Shown: piece after piece, positions 9,753 to 20,901 of the stretch
Layout: each line of letters opens with the position of its first letter
How positions within the stretch are numbered: position 1 is the stretch's first letter
Assembly: GCA_019828545.1 (NCBI GenBank)
Contig: JACVRA010000077.1
Location: 174,486 to 238,485 of the forward strand
Source of the DNA: Paracamarosporium sp. OC-R06-R3
Lineage: Eukaryota; Ascomycota; Dothideomycetes; Pleosporales; Didymosphaeriaceae
Direction: 5' to 3'
Length of the DNA: 64,000 bases
Translations under genes and position numbers: made by a program
Notes under the pieces: model-generated
The model's database searches: none
Seen by the model: the letters and a program-made list of their open reading frames with translations, nothing else
What the model was told of the DNA's origin: nothing

Positions 9753-12284
9753 TTGCCTGCGAGATGCGCTGATCACTGTGTACGATATAATAGCAAAGAG
9801 GGTGCATGGCGCGGTTTACAATGATACCACGAGAGCGAAGGCTTAGGATTGCCTCATCGGTAATCGGACGGCTATCGTTGCCGATACGGAAGACGTACAT
9901 AATGAACGATATCTCTCCCTGAACGCAGTCATTTAAATGCACGTGTGCTTGGTCACACGTGCATCTGTTGAGCGCGCACAGTTCAACATCTCTTCTACAC
10001 GCTACCTTGCCATACATAAAAAGGTTGCATTCCCGAAGCTTACCCAATACTGTGTTTAAACAGAGAGGACATTCGACCGGTAAGAGGTCATCCTTGTCAG
10101 GGGCACACGAGCGGAACCACGTAATATAGTGCCAAAAGGTGACCAGCAACAATAGCCGGGCATACATATGCTATCATGGTTGGATTCTCCGTAGTAACCA
10201 AGTCAATTTTATTGTTCCCACCAGCTATATGAGCGAAAACATCATGCGTGATGCTATACCTTTCCAATGCCCTGAAGTTGCACGTTATTGGACAGGCAAA
10301 AGATTTAATGCTTCGCTACCGTGGCAACAACGCAACTGGGCCGGTTAGATCGCAGTGGATTCTAGGCTAGGCAGCAGTATTGAGTCTCGGATGCCGAACG
10401 TTCTTGTATTCTTTAGCGGGTATGTGGTTTACCTGAAAAGCGTCCACAATGACGATAACTGTCACCTTGTCTCACTCTCAAGGCCGATTTGAAGACCTGG
10501 AGTCTAAGGTCGTAAACCCTATCCTAGCTTTTGCCGGATCATACCACAGCGAGAAGCTGAACGTATGGTCAACGTACCAGGTCACTTCTAAGCTGTTCGT
10601 CCCTAGCGTAACAACGGAGCCGGGCTGCACCTTGACTCAAATTGATATCCGACGATATACTAATTCGAAGGAGATTGAGACAGGTCACTGGGCCGGGAGA
10701 AAAGGCAGTGTCAGGCACCGCGAGCGCACGCAGGGTAGGTTACTAATTCCTGTCGCTAGTTGAAGATGCGTCGAGAGTAAGGAACTCAACACAAATTTGA
10801 CATGCGACACACAAAAGTATCCTCTCGGCCTAGATAGTTCGTCAACGGCATCTTGGAACCAAAATCGTAGAAGGGAATTTTGGCAGTGACAATGTAGAGT
10901 GAAAATCATCTAGTGGGTTCGCATTGGCCGAATACAGTTGCCGCGTATGCAGCGTTTCAATTTTGATAACCCACAGCAGGCAACAAAGTTTCGAATGGCC
11001 ATCGCTAGGGCAATACCACTCAGTGATACCCAAGAGTATATATCTCACAGGCGAAATACATGCACATTGTTACCCGAGTGACACGCTACCTTTCTAAGAA
11101 ATGGGATTTACAAAGAATACAACAAATAACATGTACACTGTTGGCAGCATTAGGGTCTTTAGTATTTTGCTCTGCCTACTATAATCTATAATATCAGTGC
11201 AGTTCTAAATGCGAGGTTTGGCCGCGGCGATGAAAATACCTCTACATGCCGTAATAAGACATACAACTCCGGAGTCCGGATCTAACAGAGTGTTTCTAGA
11301 TCCTGTGTATTTCAGGGTAATCTTTTACCAGCGTGTATTCCAGTAGAGTGGCCGTTTCTGTTTCAAAATGACATTCACTCATGATGCTGTTCCCACATGT
11401 GTCTTAACCTCAAAACCATGGACCACGAACACATCTTTCCTCTTAAATAGCTATTAAGTCATTCACCGAGTTCTGCTGAATAGTCGAGCGACTAGGAAGT
11501 AAAGGTTTCTTTACTTCTGCACATTCTATGTCCTATGCTTAAGGTATGGAACTAGAGTGGCGATATGGATAGGCACTGCTGATCTACACTGGTAGTCGTC
11601 ATTTTGAGATCACATGGTGGATAACGTCGGGAAATGGGAGGCACTGATGTCGGTGAAAACGTAGGGTACGTTGGACATTTATGCTGAGATTACAACCACC
11701 ATGTCACCTCCAAGGTAGACAGTCGAACTCGCCTGTTTCACAGTCTTCATTGGTGACGTGCCAAGGATGAATTTTGGCCTTACATTCTGTAGAAAGGAAA
11801 AAAGCTCTGTTGAGCTGCAACCACATCGAACTACTTAGGGTCCCAATATATCAAACACGATTAGAGGCTGAATCTCGATCGCAGGTACCTCGCTATTCTT
11901 GCCCTTTTTATTTGCTTTTTAGATTTGCGTGATCGTGTGCCGCCATCGCAAACTGGCTGCGATCGTCCCACCCGCCCTATTCCGAATTGACGTTGATCGG
12001 ACCCTTCTCCGCATGTTCGCCCACTACGCCACTAGCTCGCCAAACAGCCGCTCGCCCATCCGCAAACCCTATCCTAGACTATCGGCTTAGTAGTCTCGAT
12101 GCGAGCTCCACATGGTTAGCTTCCTGCTATCCTATGACAGATCAAGGTGGAAAATGGCGGTATCCTGCTCGGATCGCCGCCAGGTTCTTTCGTATTCTTG
12201 ACGTCCGTCTTCAATCTACATATCTATCTACGCGTTTGCGACGATACCTCGATAGTAAGGCTACTTCTGATGCCATTGTAGTTG
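9753..12284. other. Long gene-free stretch of 2.5 kb
   Basis: No protein gene is supported. The longest plus-strand frame (10449-10763, about 104 codons, ATG start) has no recognisable family and no nearby splice signals that extend it. Base composition drops toward AT-rich between about 10.9 and 11.9 kb. A perfect palindromic hairpin with two CACGTG cores lies at 9937-9964. Confidence 0.45.
9937..9964. repeat. Perfect 11-bp inverted repeat with CACGTG cores
   Basis: ATGCACGTGTG (9937-9947) and CACACGTGCAT (9954-9964) are exact reverse complements separated by CTTGGT. Each arm holds an E-box CACGTG, the site class bound by bHLH factors with His-Glu-Arg basic regions. The hairpin is about 185 bases downstream of the CFEM stop codon. 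It could be a 3' structure of that transcript or a paired binding site. Confidence 0.6.
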
Positions 12285-13681
12285 ATGGCATTGATGCCCG
12301 TTTTACCTGTTAATGCGGCCTTGCTGCCGCGTCCTTCTGCTGCACGCATCCAAGGAGTGCGGAGCTTCTTACCGCGAGATGGGAATAATCGTACGATTTA
12401 CGCAGGAGAGCCACCTCGGGACCGGACCATCTTCACAGCGCTATCTCTCTTCTGCGTCATCATACTCTCGCTACTGCTAGGTATGTTATACTAAATCATT
12501 GAAATGCAATGTCTGATGGCTTGCAGGATCCCGGTTTAGTCGACTACGACGCAACGCCATCATGAAGCGGAACCTGACTTCGATGCTCGTTCTGGCCATG
12601 TACGTTTCTGTCCTGACGTTCATTATCTGCTCCGCAATAATGCTCGCAGGTCAAGGACTGTACAATTACGGGTTATGCGTTAGTGCTACCTGGATCTGCT
12701 TGATCTTGTATACCGTCGCGAAGTTTGTCATGTCAGTCATGTCCTTGCATATGAATTACACAATACTGAGGTCTACAGATATCTCTTTCTTGTTGAGCGT
12801 ATCCATGTCGTCCGCGCTCCTTTCGTCCGCCGCAGCCGGGATTGGCTGTACTTATCGTGTCTGGTTTCGATGTCGGTCTCCTTCTTAGCTGTCGCTATCA
12901 ACGCGTACATGTCACCAATCATTACCATGGAATCAGATGATGGGCGCTGCCATATGGGTATACCTGGAAAAGCTTCCATCCCGTTCATGTCAGTGGACAT
13001 AGTCGTCGACATCGCCTTGACAAGTGTTTTCATCTACCTCTTACGACCGGTTGTCATGATGCATGGACTCAACAAAGTGTCAAATGTGGTTGGAGTCTCT
13101 AAGACACAGAAACCTAGTACCGAGAAAGAGAGGCATGACACTGCGGTGCAAAAGAATATCAGGGCATTACTATGGAAGAGCCTCATTGGCAGCTTGCTCA
13201 TTATGATTCCCACGATTGCAAATATGATTCAATTCTATATTATGCATGGAAAGGAATTGGCGTTGATCTGTTTAACGCTATGCACGTTGGATGGTAAGTG
13301 GCCTTTGAATTTGATGTCCTAGACTCTAAGACAGGTCACTGACAGTCTGCAGTAAGCTGGGATGCCGTGGTCATTCACTGGCTCACCTTTGGATCTACAG
13401 AGCAAGAAAGAGACCTATCCAGATCCGTTCAGTCCTTGGATCATCCTTTGAAGAACAGGGTATCCATAGGGCCAGAGGAGCTTTGCCCCGGCTGTAAAGC
13501 AGACAAGACCACCCCATCAGCTATAGTCACTCCACCGGTTGCAACACCTCTCGAGGAGCCGGTACATATCCGTCTCACCCCGTCTACCTCTCACACTCTA
13601 TCGGTTGATTATCAGCGAAGAACCGCGTCTAGCGATTCAATACTGCCAGCACGAGATCGTAGAGAGGACCTAACCGAGTAA
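12285..13681 (+). CDS. Seven-transmembrane fungal protein, receptor-like, function unknown
   Basis: Four exons (12285-12480, 12527-12731, 12779-13293, 13353-13681) give 414 residues, with introns of 46, 47 and 59 nt and canonical ends. Seven hydrophobic segments can be counted: TIFTALSLFCVIILSLLLG, MLVLAMYVSVLTFIICSAIM, CLILYTVAKFVIYLFLV, WLYLSCLVSMSVSFLAVAI, VDIVVDIALTSVFIYLL, LIGSLLIMIPTIANMIQFYI and LALICLTLCTLDVSWDAVVI. The last ends in IHWLTFGSTE, a tail I associate with a family of fungal membrane proteins of unknown function. The C-terminal ~100 residues are soluble and Ser/Thr/Pro-rich, as in receptor tails. The topology suggests a G-protein-coupled-receptor-like sensor (inference). 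There is no CFEM or Pth11 signature. The start is the first ATG of the open exon; a second lies three codons later. Confidence 0.75.
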
Positions 13682-14409
13682 CGAAAATGAGCATTCTCAA
13701 CTTGTATCATTCACGGCGCAATTGAAAATCGGCAAGAGGCTTTCCATATACCAGCCGTTGAACCGCACATCGAATAGTGTAGAGATTGGCCTAAGCCGAT
13801 GAGGCTGTGTGTATGAAAATACACGATATTATCAATGTCTTAAAGAATAAGAACGGTATTTTAGTTACCGATCTCAAAGAGCCGCAGCCTGCGATATCAA
13901 CGGAAGAATGTATTACGATCCATACGGCTGTTCAACTTTCAACCTACTTTTGGTTCCTCTATCGGTTCGACTTCACTACCATTGTGCATGCACACGAAAC
14001 CGAGCCTCCAGACGAGAAAGCATTTCGGGTTGTACCAACGAGAACAAGCTGCGACCGTCGGACCTTCTCTGCTCCTCGGACACATTTGGATCCAAGGCTG
14101 AACGGAGCTGGGCGCTTGTGGACTTTGTTGAAATATTAGTTCAGGTCTATCTACGTTAGTGTAGGGGCTAGCCTTACTAGCGCAAACTCTGAGGATTTAG
14201 GGTCGAAGTAGGTTTTGAGCGAACATTATACACTTGTACCTAGATCGGAAATAAGCCTAGCAGGGGGTCAGAGCATCCCGGGCGCGAAAGCGAGGTCTGA
14301 TAGCAGGTATACCCAGAATCCTTAAACAGTTAACACATACCATTGTTCTCACCATTAATTCTCGTGTTCATTATGGCGATGTTTCTGTCTATTACGACAG
14401 CGATTCTAT
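13682..14409. other. Intergenic, no gene recognised
   Basis: Convergent 3' regions of the 7-TM gene and the CYP505 gene. Overlapping frames at 13807-14159 have no family signal and are taken as chance. Confidence 0.4.
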
Positions 14410-17400
14410 TTAAGCAAAGACATCCGTCGCAAACCTCTCGTTTCTCAAACCCTCAAACCACTCCTTCAACTTTCCCTCATCTACATCTCCGCCCTTTTTC
14501 CTTTCTCTCTCCTGTCTCGCGATCTTTAGACAAACATCCTCGACACCCTTGCCTACCTCACGGCTCCCGCACACGAAGAGTTTTGCGCCAGCATCAAACA
14601 GCTCAACTACTTCTTTACGGTCGTGGTAGAAACGATCTTGGACGTACTTGCAGCCTTCTGATGACGGGGAAGAAGACGAAGAAGAAGAAGAAACACGAGA
14701 GAATGCGTAACGGAGAGAAACAGCGCCGAGTTTCTCCCAGCGGGAAAGCAGGTCAGAGTAGAGAAGGTCGGTGTTCGGGTCACGGCAGCCATAGAAGAGA
14801 AGGGCAGGTGCAAGGGTGCGGCCAGCTGCTATTTGGGCGGCGCGTTCTTGGATGAAGCCTCGGAAGGGTGCAAGACCTAGATGCAAAAATTCGGGTTAGA
14901 ATACGTTTTAGCCAACACTCCATCTTTGTCTAAACTTACCGGTCCCTGCAGCAATCATGATTACTGGTACATTTGTCGCATCTTTCGGCAGGTGGAATGC
15001 CTGGTGCGAGCTCCTCACCGCAACATGGAGTTTGTCTCCTACAACCAAGCTTGAGAGATAGCTAGAGGCCACACCTACAAAGCGGCCTTGACCACTAAAT
15101 GCAGGCTGATCGACCACAGCATAGGTGAGAGTGATGTTGTTGGGGTTCCAAAGGGGTGATGAGGATATCGAATACTGGCGTACACGCATTGGAGGCAGCA
15201 TCTTCAGAAACGGGCCAAGTGGTAGGCGCACAGAGGGGAACCGTTCGAGCAAATCAAGGACGGATACGCGCTTGTCGGTTATCTCAGCGGTGAAGGCTTC
15301 TGTGGAAAGAAGGGTGAGCTCATTCTTTGCAGTTTCGTCAGAAGTGACTTCAGCAAGAGCAGTAATGTCGCGTTTTGTCGCAGGCTGAGCGAGCTCTACA
15401 TAGGCTCCGAGGACATCAGTTGCCGAGATGGGCGTGTCGGTTGGTAGCGTTGTAGGGCCAGACGACGAGATGGTCAACATACTGTCCCAGGCCAAGCCGA
15501 AGTATCTCATAGCTCGAGCAATGTTCTCCTTGGGGTTCAAAGGCAGAATTGCAAGATAGTCTCCTGCAGAGTAGCTCATGCCTGATGGCAAGCTGATCTC
15601 GATGTGTCGCTTCTCGGGTGCACCAGGTGCACTGAGCACTTCCACCGCTTCCACTCGTGCCTCTCGAACATCCTGGCGAAGCATAGATGATCGTGGGGTG
15701 GAAACCTCAATGTCGAAACTAGCCTCGAATGGAGTATGATCGGACGAGTCTGAGACACCGTATCGCTCCTTCAGGGCTGGCCAAAAAACTTTGTCTTCCC
15801 AAGCCTCAAACTCAGTAAAGATATCGCCCCTGGAAGCGTCGGCAGTGCCGATATCCGCTATTCTTGTCCCACCACGTTCTTCAATGGCCCTGTCTATTGC
15901 CTTGGGCACTCTGTGGAACGTGCTAGCCCAGTCGCGGTGACCACAACCGAAGACAGCGTACTGCACATTGGTGAGCTCCGAGCCCACCAAACTGTTGAGC
16001 CAAGTGACGAAGTGAGCTGCGTTGTCTGCGGGTTGACCTTCATAAGAAGCCGTAATAATAGCGATTGGCCTGTCTTTCGGTAGGTTCTCTTTCACTGCGT
16101 CTAAAGTGTCTACCACCGCGCTGAAACCATGATTTGCTGCATCGCTGGCAAGTCGATTTGCAAGAGCTTCACACGTTCCTGTATTTGAACCGTAGTAGAT
16201 AGCCATTGGCTTACCTTGAGCCTCCCTCTTCTTGGTCGCTTGGCCTGTCTTCTCGCCTGCGGGCTCGTTGATCGTTGTCGAAGCAAGAGCACGCTCCAGC
16301 GTAGTAGCAGACATGCGGTTTCTAAGATGAGCTCGCATATAGAAGCCCTTCGGCTTGATGGTAAGCGTCTGTTTGATTTGAAGCTGATATGAGGGGTCTT
16401 CCATGGTGAAGTTGAAATTCTGCAGCAGTATCGCCAGTACTAGTAGAGCTTCTTGCCAAGCAAAAGGCCTTCCGATACATGCTCTCATGCCATTGCCAAA
16501 CGGTTTCCAGCAATTGGGGAACTCGTTGTTGCGGCGTTCAAACTCTGCGTCTAGCATTCTTTCGGGACGGAACTCTTCCGCGTCCTCACCCCATACAAGG
16601 GGGTCGCGGTGCAACTTTGGCAGCAATGCAACGATCGGGACGCCCTTCTTACATTCATATCTCCCCCCAAGCGTTGTGTCTTCTTTGGCGTGCAGGCCAA
16701 TTGCAGGAGCAGTTGGCTGCAGGCGGATGGACTCACGCAATACAGCGTTGAGGAAAGGCAGCTTTGTGAGATGATCAACCGAGATGGGATTGTGCCCAAT
16801 GACCTCATCAACTTCCTTCTGTGCCTTCTCATAAGCATTTGGGTTCTTCAATAGGTAGTAGAAGGTAAATGACAGCAGACCAGATGTAGTCTCATGACCT
16901 GCGATGAGGAATGTGATAAGGTTATCTATCACACTCTCTTCGCTCATTTTGGAACCAGTTTTGGGGTCTACACCATTCAGCATTCCATTAAGTAAATCCT
17001 TCTTGTCGGTTGGGCTCTGTTTCCGCTTGTCGATGACTTCCTGACTCGTTTTCCTTAGCAGCTCCACATTCTCCCAATACTGGGCAGTTTCAGTGCGGTA
17101 GAAAATTTGGGAGATGGGATCTCGGCGTGCTCGATCGCCACTGACTTTCAAGAAGTCAGCCATGGCCTCCACGAAGGGATGCATGTGCTCCGAGTAGTAC
17201 GAGTTGAAGCGGTAGTCCATGGCACATAAAGCTATCGTATCCAAGGTCAAGCGTGTAAAATCATCAGTTACAGAGATTGTTTGTTCTGGGCCCTGGCGCG
17301 CCCACTTCATGACCAGTTGCGAAGCGATATCGTGCATTTCATCAAACATGTTCCTAATGGCCAACGGGCCTAGGGCGGGGAGGAGGACCCTGTGGGCAAT

Positions 17401-17746
17401 GCCCCAGTTCTTCTCCTCGGGCCCTCTGGCGGTGAAAAGACCGTCATGGGTCCCGTTGCGAACTTGCTCGAGAGAAGCGGCGATGGTCTTTGAGAAACGG
17501 TCTTCGTTGCTGACTTCGTTCATGAGCGCCTGCGAGGCTATGACGATGCGGTCCCCGGCGATGTGGAATTTCCAGATGGGACCTGAGATGATGAGCGAGG
17601 GGGGACTGCGTCGATGGGGATTCGGGGGACGAACCATAGATATCTGTCAAGCGTACGAAGCTCAGCATAGGGTTCTCGCCATCGATGTCGCCCAGGTTGC
17701 CTATGATGGGCAGGCCAGGCGGGCCTGGCAACGGTTCGTACTCCAT
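14410..17746 (-). CDS. Self-sufficient cytochrome P450-reductase fusion (CYP505 family, fatty-acid hydroxylase type)
   Basis: Three exons (17746-17635, 17582-14940, 14876-14410) give 1073 residues, the usual size of CYP505/P450foxy and BM3-like enzymes. The P450 half begins PLPGPPGLPIIGN and contains the I-helix AGHETTSG, ESIR (K-helix ExxR), FRPERM and the haem loop FGNGMRACIGRP. A short linker leads to the FMN domain with YYGSNTGTCEALANRL. The FAD/NADPH half has RQYSISSSP, GRFVGVASSYLS, MIAAGTGLAPFRGF (joined by the last intron), FYGCRDPNTDLLY and VCGSREVG. The family hydroxylates fatty acids near the omega end with NADPH and O2 without a separate reductase. A run of eight Ser lies in the NADPH domain (about 14680-14697). 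It is divergent from NPR3, with 282 bases between start codons. Confidence 0.95.
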
Positions 17747-18028
17747 GGCAGCGGGTGTCGGGAGGGTTGCAGGGCACACATGGAAATATTTCTCGCTCTT
17801 ATCCACTACGCACAATCATCAGACGTTTCGTGCCTCGGTGGCAGAGGGGGCGTGATTGGGCGGGGCGCTGGGGCTGGCGTGCCTCGGCCGCAGAGCCGCA
17901 ACGAGGCGACGCGAAAGGCGGGCGCGGGCTCGGCCGACGGCTCGCAAGCAGCGCCCAAAGCGGAAGGGAATCGGTGAAGCTCCCATCACGTGCCCCGCCT
18001 TGCACCGTGACCTCGCACCCGCACTCCC
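17747..18028. promoter_or_regulatory. Short divergent promoter CYP505 / NPR3
   Basis: 282 bases separate the two start codons, so both promoters and 5' leaders must fit here (inference). The sequence is GC-rich and no clear TATA box is visible. Confidence 0.4.
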
Positions 18029-20539
18029 ATGGCGGTCCCCCTGCCGCCCAGCTCGCACCTCCAGGCGGTGCTCCTGGTGACCAAGTCGCGCTCGCTCGGC
18101 CCGCGCCTCGTCTTCCACTACCCGCCGCTCTCGCCCTCTGCCGCCCAGCTCGCCGCGACCAAGGCGCCCGCGTGGTTTGGCACCGACACGGCCACGGGCA
18201 GCGCCGACTCCAACGCCTCGAGCAGCGACTGGGACAGCAGCACCGACCCCGACGACGACGCAGAGGCCGCCAGCAGGACCAGCGGCGGGCGCACGTCGGC
18301 GCGGACCGCCAGCCATCGCGACCGCGACCGGCGCCCGGCTGCCTCAGCCTGGGCGCGCGAGGAGAGCTTTGAGGACGACGACCACGACGCGCCGCTGTAC
18401 GGCGACGACGGCCCTGGCGATGCCGACGGCCATGGCGCGCACAGGGGCGGCGACCGCGACTGGGACTCGGTGCTGGGCTTCAAGGTCGACGCCCTCGAGA
18501 AGATGCTGTGCCCGACAAAGGCCTTCAACAAGCGGCGCTTCGAGCTCGGCGTCGAGAGCCTCGTCTTCGTGGGCGCCCCCATGTTCGTGCGCGACGACGG
18601 CCTGTGGAAGAAGCGCAAGAAGAGGCGCAACCCCTCGGCCCAGGACCGCCTGCTCGAGGGCGACATGCTGGCCAACCTCCCCACAAAGGCCGCCGACGTC
18701 TTTGTGCTCCCGCCGGGCTTCGAGCCTGGCTACGGCCACGACCTGGACTCTGCCGTGCCCTCGGCCGCTGCGTCCGACGTGGGCTCCGACGTCAAGAGCG
18801 ACTCCACCACCAACAACAACCCCGACATGACCATGTTCAACGTCGTCTTCGTCCTCAACCCGCCCGCTCTGGAGCACCAGATGCGCGTCAAGGACGTCTA
18901 CGACAACGTGACCAAGAAGTACGCCAAGGCCCTCAAGTACGAGGAGGCCCGCTTCCAGTATGTCTGGAAGGAGTCGAAACGCATCATCGACATTAAGCAG
19001 CGCGCAAAGGAGACCCGAGAGTCGTTGACGGCCACGTGGAGGAACATCGTCAGCACCTCGCCCTTGGCAAAGTCGCTGGCCACCATGTTCGATGCCATCT
19101 CGACCGATAAGATTGCCCACATTCATTTCGACGCCAGTTTCAACACGTCCTTTCAGATCCCCCAGGCAGACTCGACACCGTACCTGCCAAATGCAATGGA
19201 ACCGCAGATGCCCGGTCTTTGGCTCACCACCTCCAATGTTGTCGTCGACGACGACCACGACGCACCCATGACCCAGCATGCGGCTCTGCTACTCCTCCAG
19301 GACCCTGAAGTCATCCTCAAAGACCTCCAAGGTGAGAAGGCAAACGCTGCAGCCCTCTCGTTCTACATACGCACAATTGTGCCCACCAAGTCACTCCTAA
19401 AAATATCGATCAAGCACAACATCCTCGCGCAGGACATGGAATACATAGCCAGCCACCTGGTGTACTGGCGTCGTGCAAGACTGATCACCCCCTTGCACCC
19501 ACGGGACACGTACATCGTATCTCCAAACGCCGACTTGTCGAACCTACAAGCTGCCATGGCGGCGTATGCTCAACGCTTCCCAACTCTCCCTAGCTTACCG
19601 AAGATGCTCAGCTTGCTGTCTCAAAAACCAAAGGAGTATCGTTACTTGATACCTACAGCTGAGCATCGGGATGCATACATGGACATCCTCGCGTGGCTCA
19701 TGCGTGGTGGCTGGGTAACACAGCTTCGTACCTTCGCCTGGGTGCGTGTCAGCCCCGAAATCAAGGCACAAGTCGCAGCCGACATGGAGCGCGAAGAGCG
19801 CCTGAAGAAGGACCAGCAGGATAACGAATCTATCGCAGGCTCACTGCGCTCGGATAAACGGTCAAGCTTCTTGTCAGCTGGCACAGTCACGGGAGGTCCG
19901 CGACCAGGAACCCCACTTCGTAGGAATCGGCGCGATAGAGAGGGAGACGATGAGATGGATACCAGCTTAATACTCAGTCCGCGGATAGCAACCACGACTA
20001 GTGGCCCAGGCTGGAGAGGTAGTCCTGCACGCGCTTCTAGCGACGCGGGCAGCACAGGCTCTGCACGCACAACTATACCTTATAATGCCGTTGGCCGTCC
20101 CGCATCACCTTTGCAGCTCTCTTCTCCACTTCCATCCTCGACTGCGAAACTACCACATCGTCCCTCTCCTCTACACTTAAAATCACCCTCACCATCGCGC
20201 GCGGCACCCTTCTCGCCGACCTCACCAACGCACAACACTAACCAGCCTCCGCCCTCTCCTCCGCCCTCTCCTCCGCCCTCACCAGAAAATTTCACTGCCT
20301 CTTTGATCCTAAGTCCACAACGAGCAAATGCCGTAGAGGCTAGATGGCTAGAAGCCATCGGCAAGAAGTTTACGGACGCAGACCTGAGGTTGCACTGGAG
20401 CACACTATTGAAATACTTTGATGGGAAGCATGCCATTGAAGATATCAGTCCAAGAGAGGGTTTGAAGAGGAAGAGGGTGGGTGCGATGATGCAGGGGATC
20501 AGAGAAGGCGGGTGGCTAGTTGTTGTGCGGCATTGGTAG
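18029..20539 (+). CDS. NPR3: Nitrogen permease regulator 3 (SEACIT/GATOR1 subunit)
   Basis: Single exon of 836 residues. The N-terminus LQAVLLVTKSRSLGPRLVFHYPP is the Npr3 opening. The core FNVVFVLNPPALEHQMRVKD, then DVYDNVTKKYAKALKYEEAR, follows an acidic low-complexity insert (about residues 50-160). The central part includes DPEVILKDLQ and SHLVYWRRARLI. The C-terminus has a Pro/Ser-rich linker with PPPSP repeats and ends in a winged-helix-like block with YFDGKHAIEDI. Npr3 with Npr2 and Iml1 forms the GAP complex that turns off TORC1 at the vacuole when amino acids are scarce. The first ~900 bases are far more GC-rich than the rest of the gene, with strong G/C third positions. Confidence 0.92.
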   Translation: MAVPLPPSSHLQAVLLVTKSRSLGPRLVFHYPPLSPSAAQLAATKAPAWFGTDTATGSADSNASSSDWDSSTDPDDDAEAASRTSGGRTSARTASHRDRDRRPAASAWAREESFEDDDHDAPLYGDDGPGDADGHGAHRGGDRDWDSVLGFKVDALEKMLCPTKAFNKRRFELGVESLVFVGAPMFVRDDGLWKKRKKRRNPSAQDRLLEGDMLANLPTKAADVFVLPPGFEPGYGHDLDSAVPSAAASDVGSDVKSDSTTNNNPDMTMFNVVFVLNPPALEHQMRVKDVYDNVTKKYAKALKYEEARFQYVWKESKRIIDIKQRAKETRESLTATWRNIVSTSPLAKSLATMFDAISTDKIAHIHFDASFNTSFQIPQADSTPYLPNAMEPQMPGLWLTTSNVVVDDDHDAPMTQHAALLLLQDPEVILKDLQGEKANAAALSFYIRTIVPTKSLLKISIKHNILAQDMEYIASHLVYWRRARLITPLHPRDTYIVSPNADLSNLQAAMAAYAQRFPTLPSLPKMLSLLSQKPKEYRYLIPTAEHRDAYMDILAWLMRGGWVTQLRTFAWVRVSPEIKAQVAADMEREERLKKDQQDNESIAGSLRSDKRSSFLSAGTVTGGPRPGTPLRRNRRDREGDDEMDTSLILSPRIATTTSGPGWRGSPARASSDAGSTGSARTTIPYNAVGRPASPLQLSSPLPSSTAKLPHRPSPLHLKSPSPSRAAPFSPTSPTHNTNQPPPSPPPSPPPSPENFTASLILSPQRANAVEARWLEAIGKKFTDADLRLHWSTLLKYFDGKHAIEDISPREGLKRKRVGAMMQGIREGGWLVVVRHW

Positions 20540-20901
20540 CATGTACTGGTCTACTGAGTTGGAATACCCGCTTCTGTTTCTAGTGTTCAGGTGCGTCGCT
20601 GATCGTTGAGCAAGGATGATCTAAAAGAAAAAGTTGCTAATCTGTCAGCAATAGCCTCGGTATACCAGCACGGCATTGCAATATTCCCATGTAAGGCTTA
20701 GTCCCACTTCAATCCACACTTCTCTTACAAATCAAGCTGTTGTAAAGTCGTATGCGCCCTTCACTCTTTGAACATTCATTAACATCCTGTGCCATTATAA
20801 GAGCCGTTCAACAGGCTGAGCTCATCGAGATAACCCTCACCTTGTGACGACTCGGCATCGAACCTGTTTAGAATTTCATAGGCGTTCAGATAATTCTCGC
20901 A
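20540..20901. promoter_or_regulatory. Intergenic, promoter of the oxidoreductase gene
   Basis: 362 bases between tandem plus-strand genes. By position it contains the NPR3 3' end and the promoter of the flavin oxidoreductase. I see no distinct motif. Confidence 0.35.

Noticed and set aside
9517..10167. 216-codon minus-strand frame
   Set aside because: Its upstream third overlaps the CFEM gene antisense, codon content is unlike neighbours, and no family is recognised.
10449..10763. 104-codon plus-strand frame with ATG
   Set aside because: No domain, no signal peptide and no splice signals extending it; expected by chance in 2.5 kb.
13807..14159. Two overlapping plus-strand frames
   Set aside because: Different frames over the same bases with no recognisable family and AT-rich composition.
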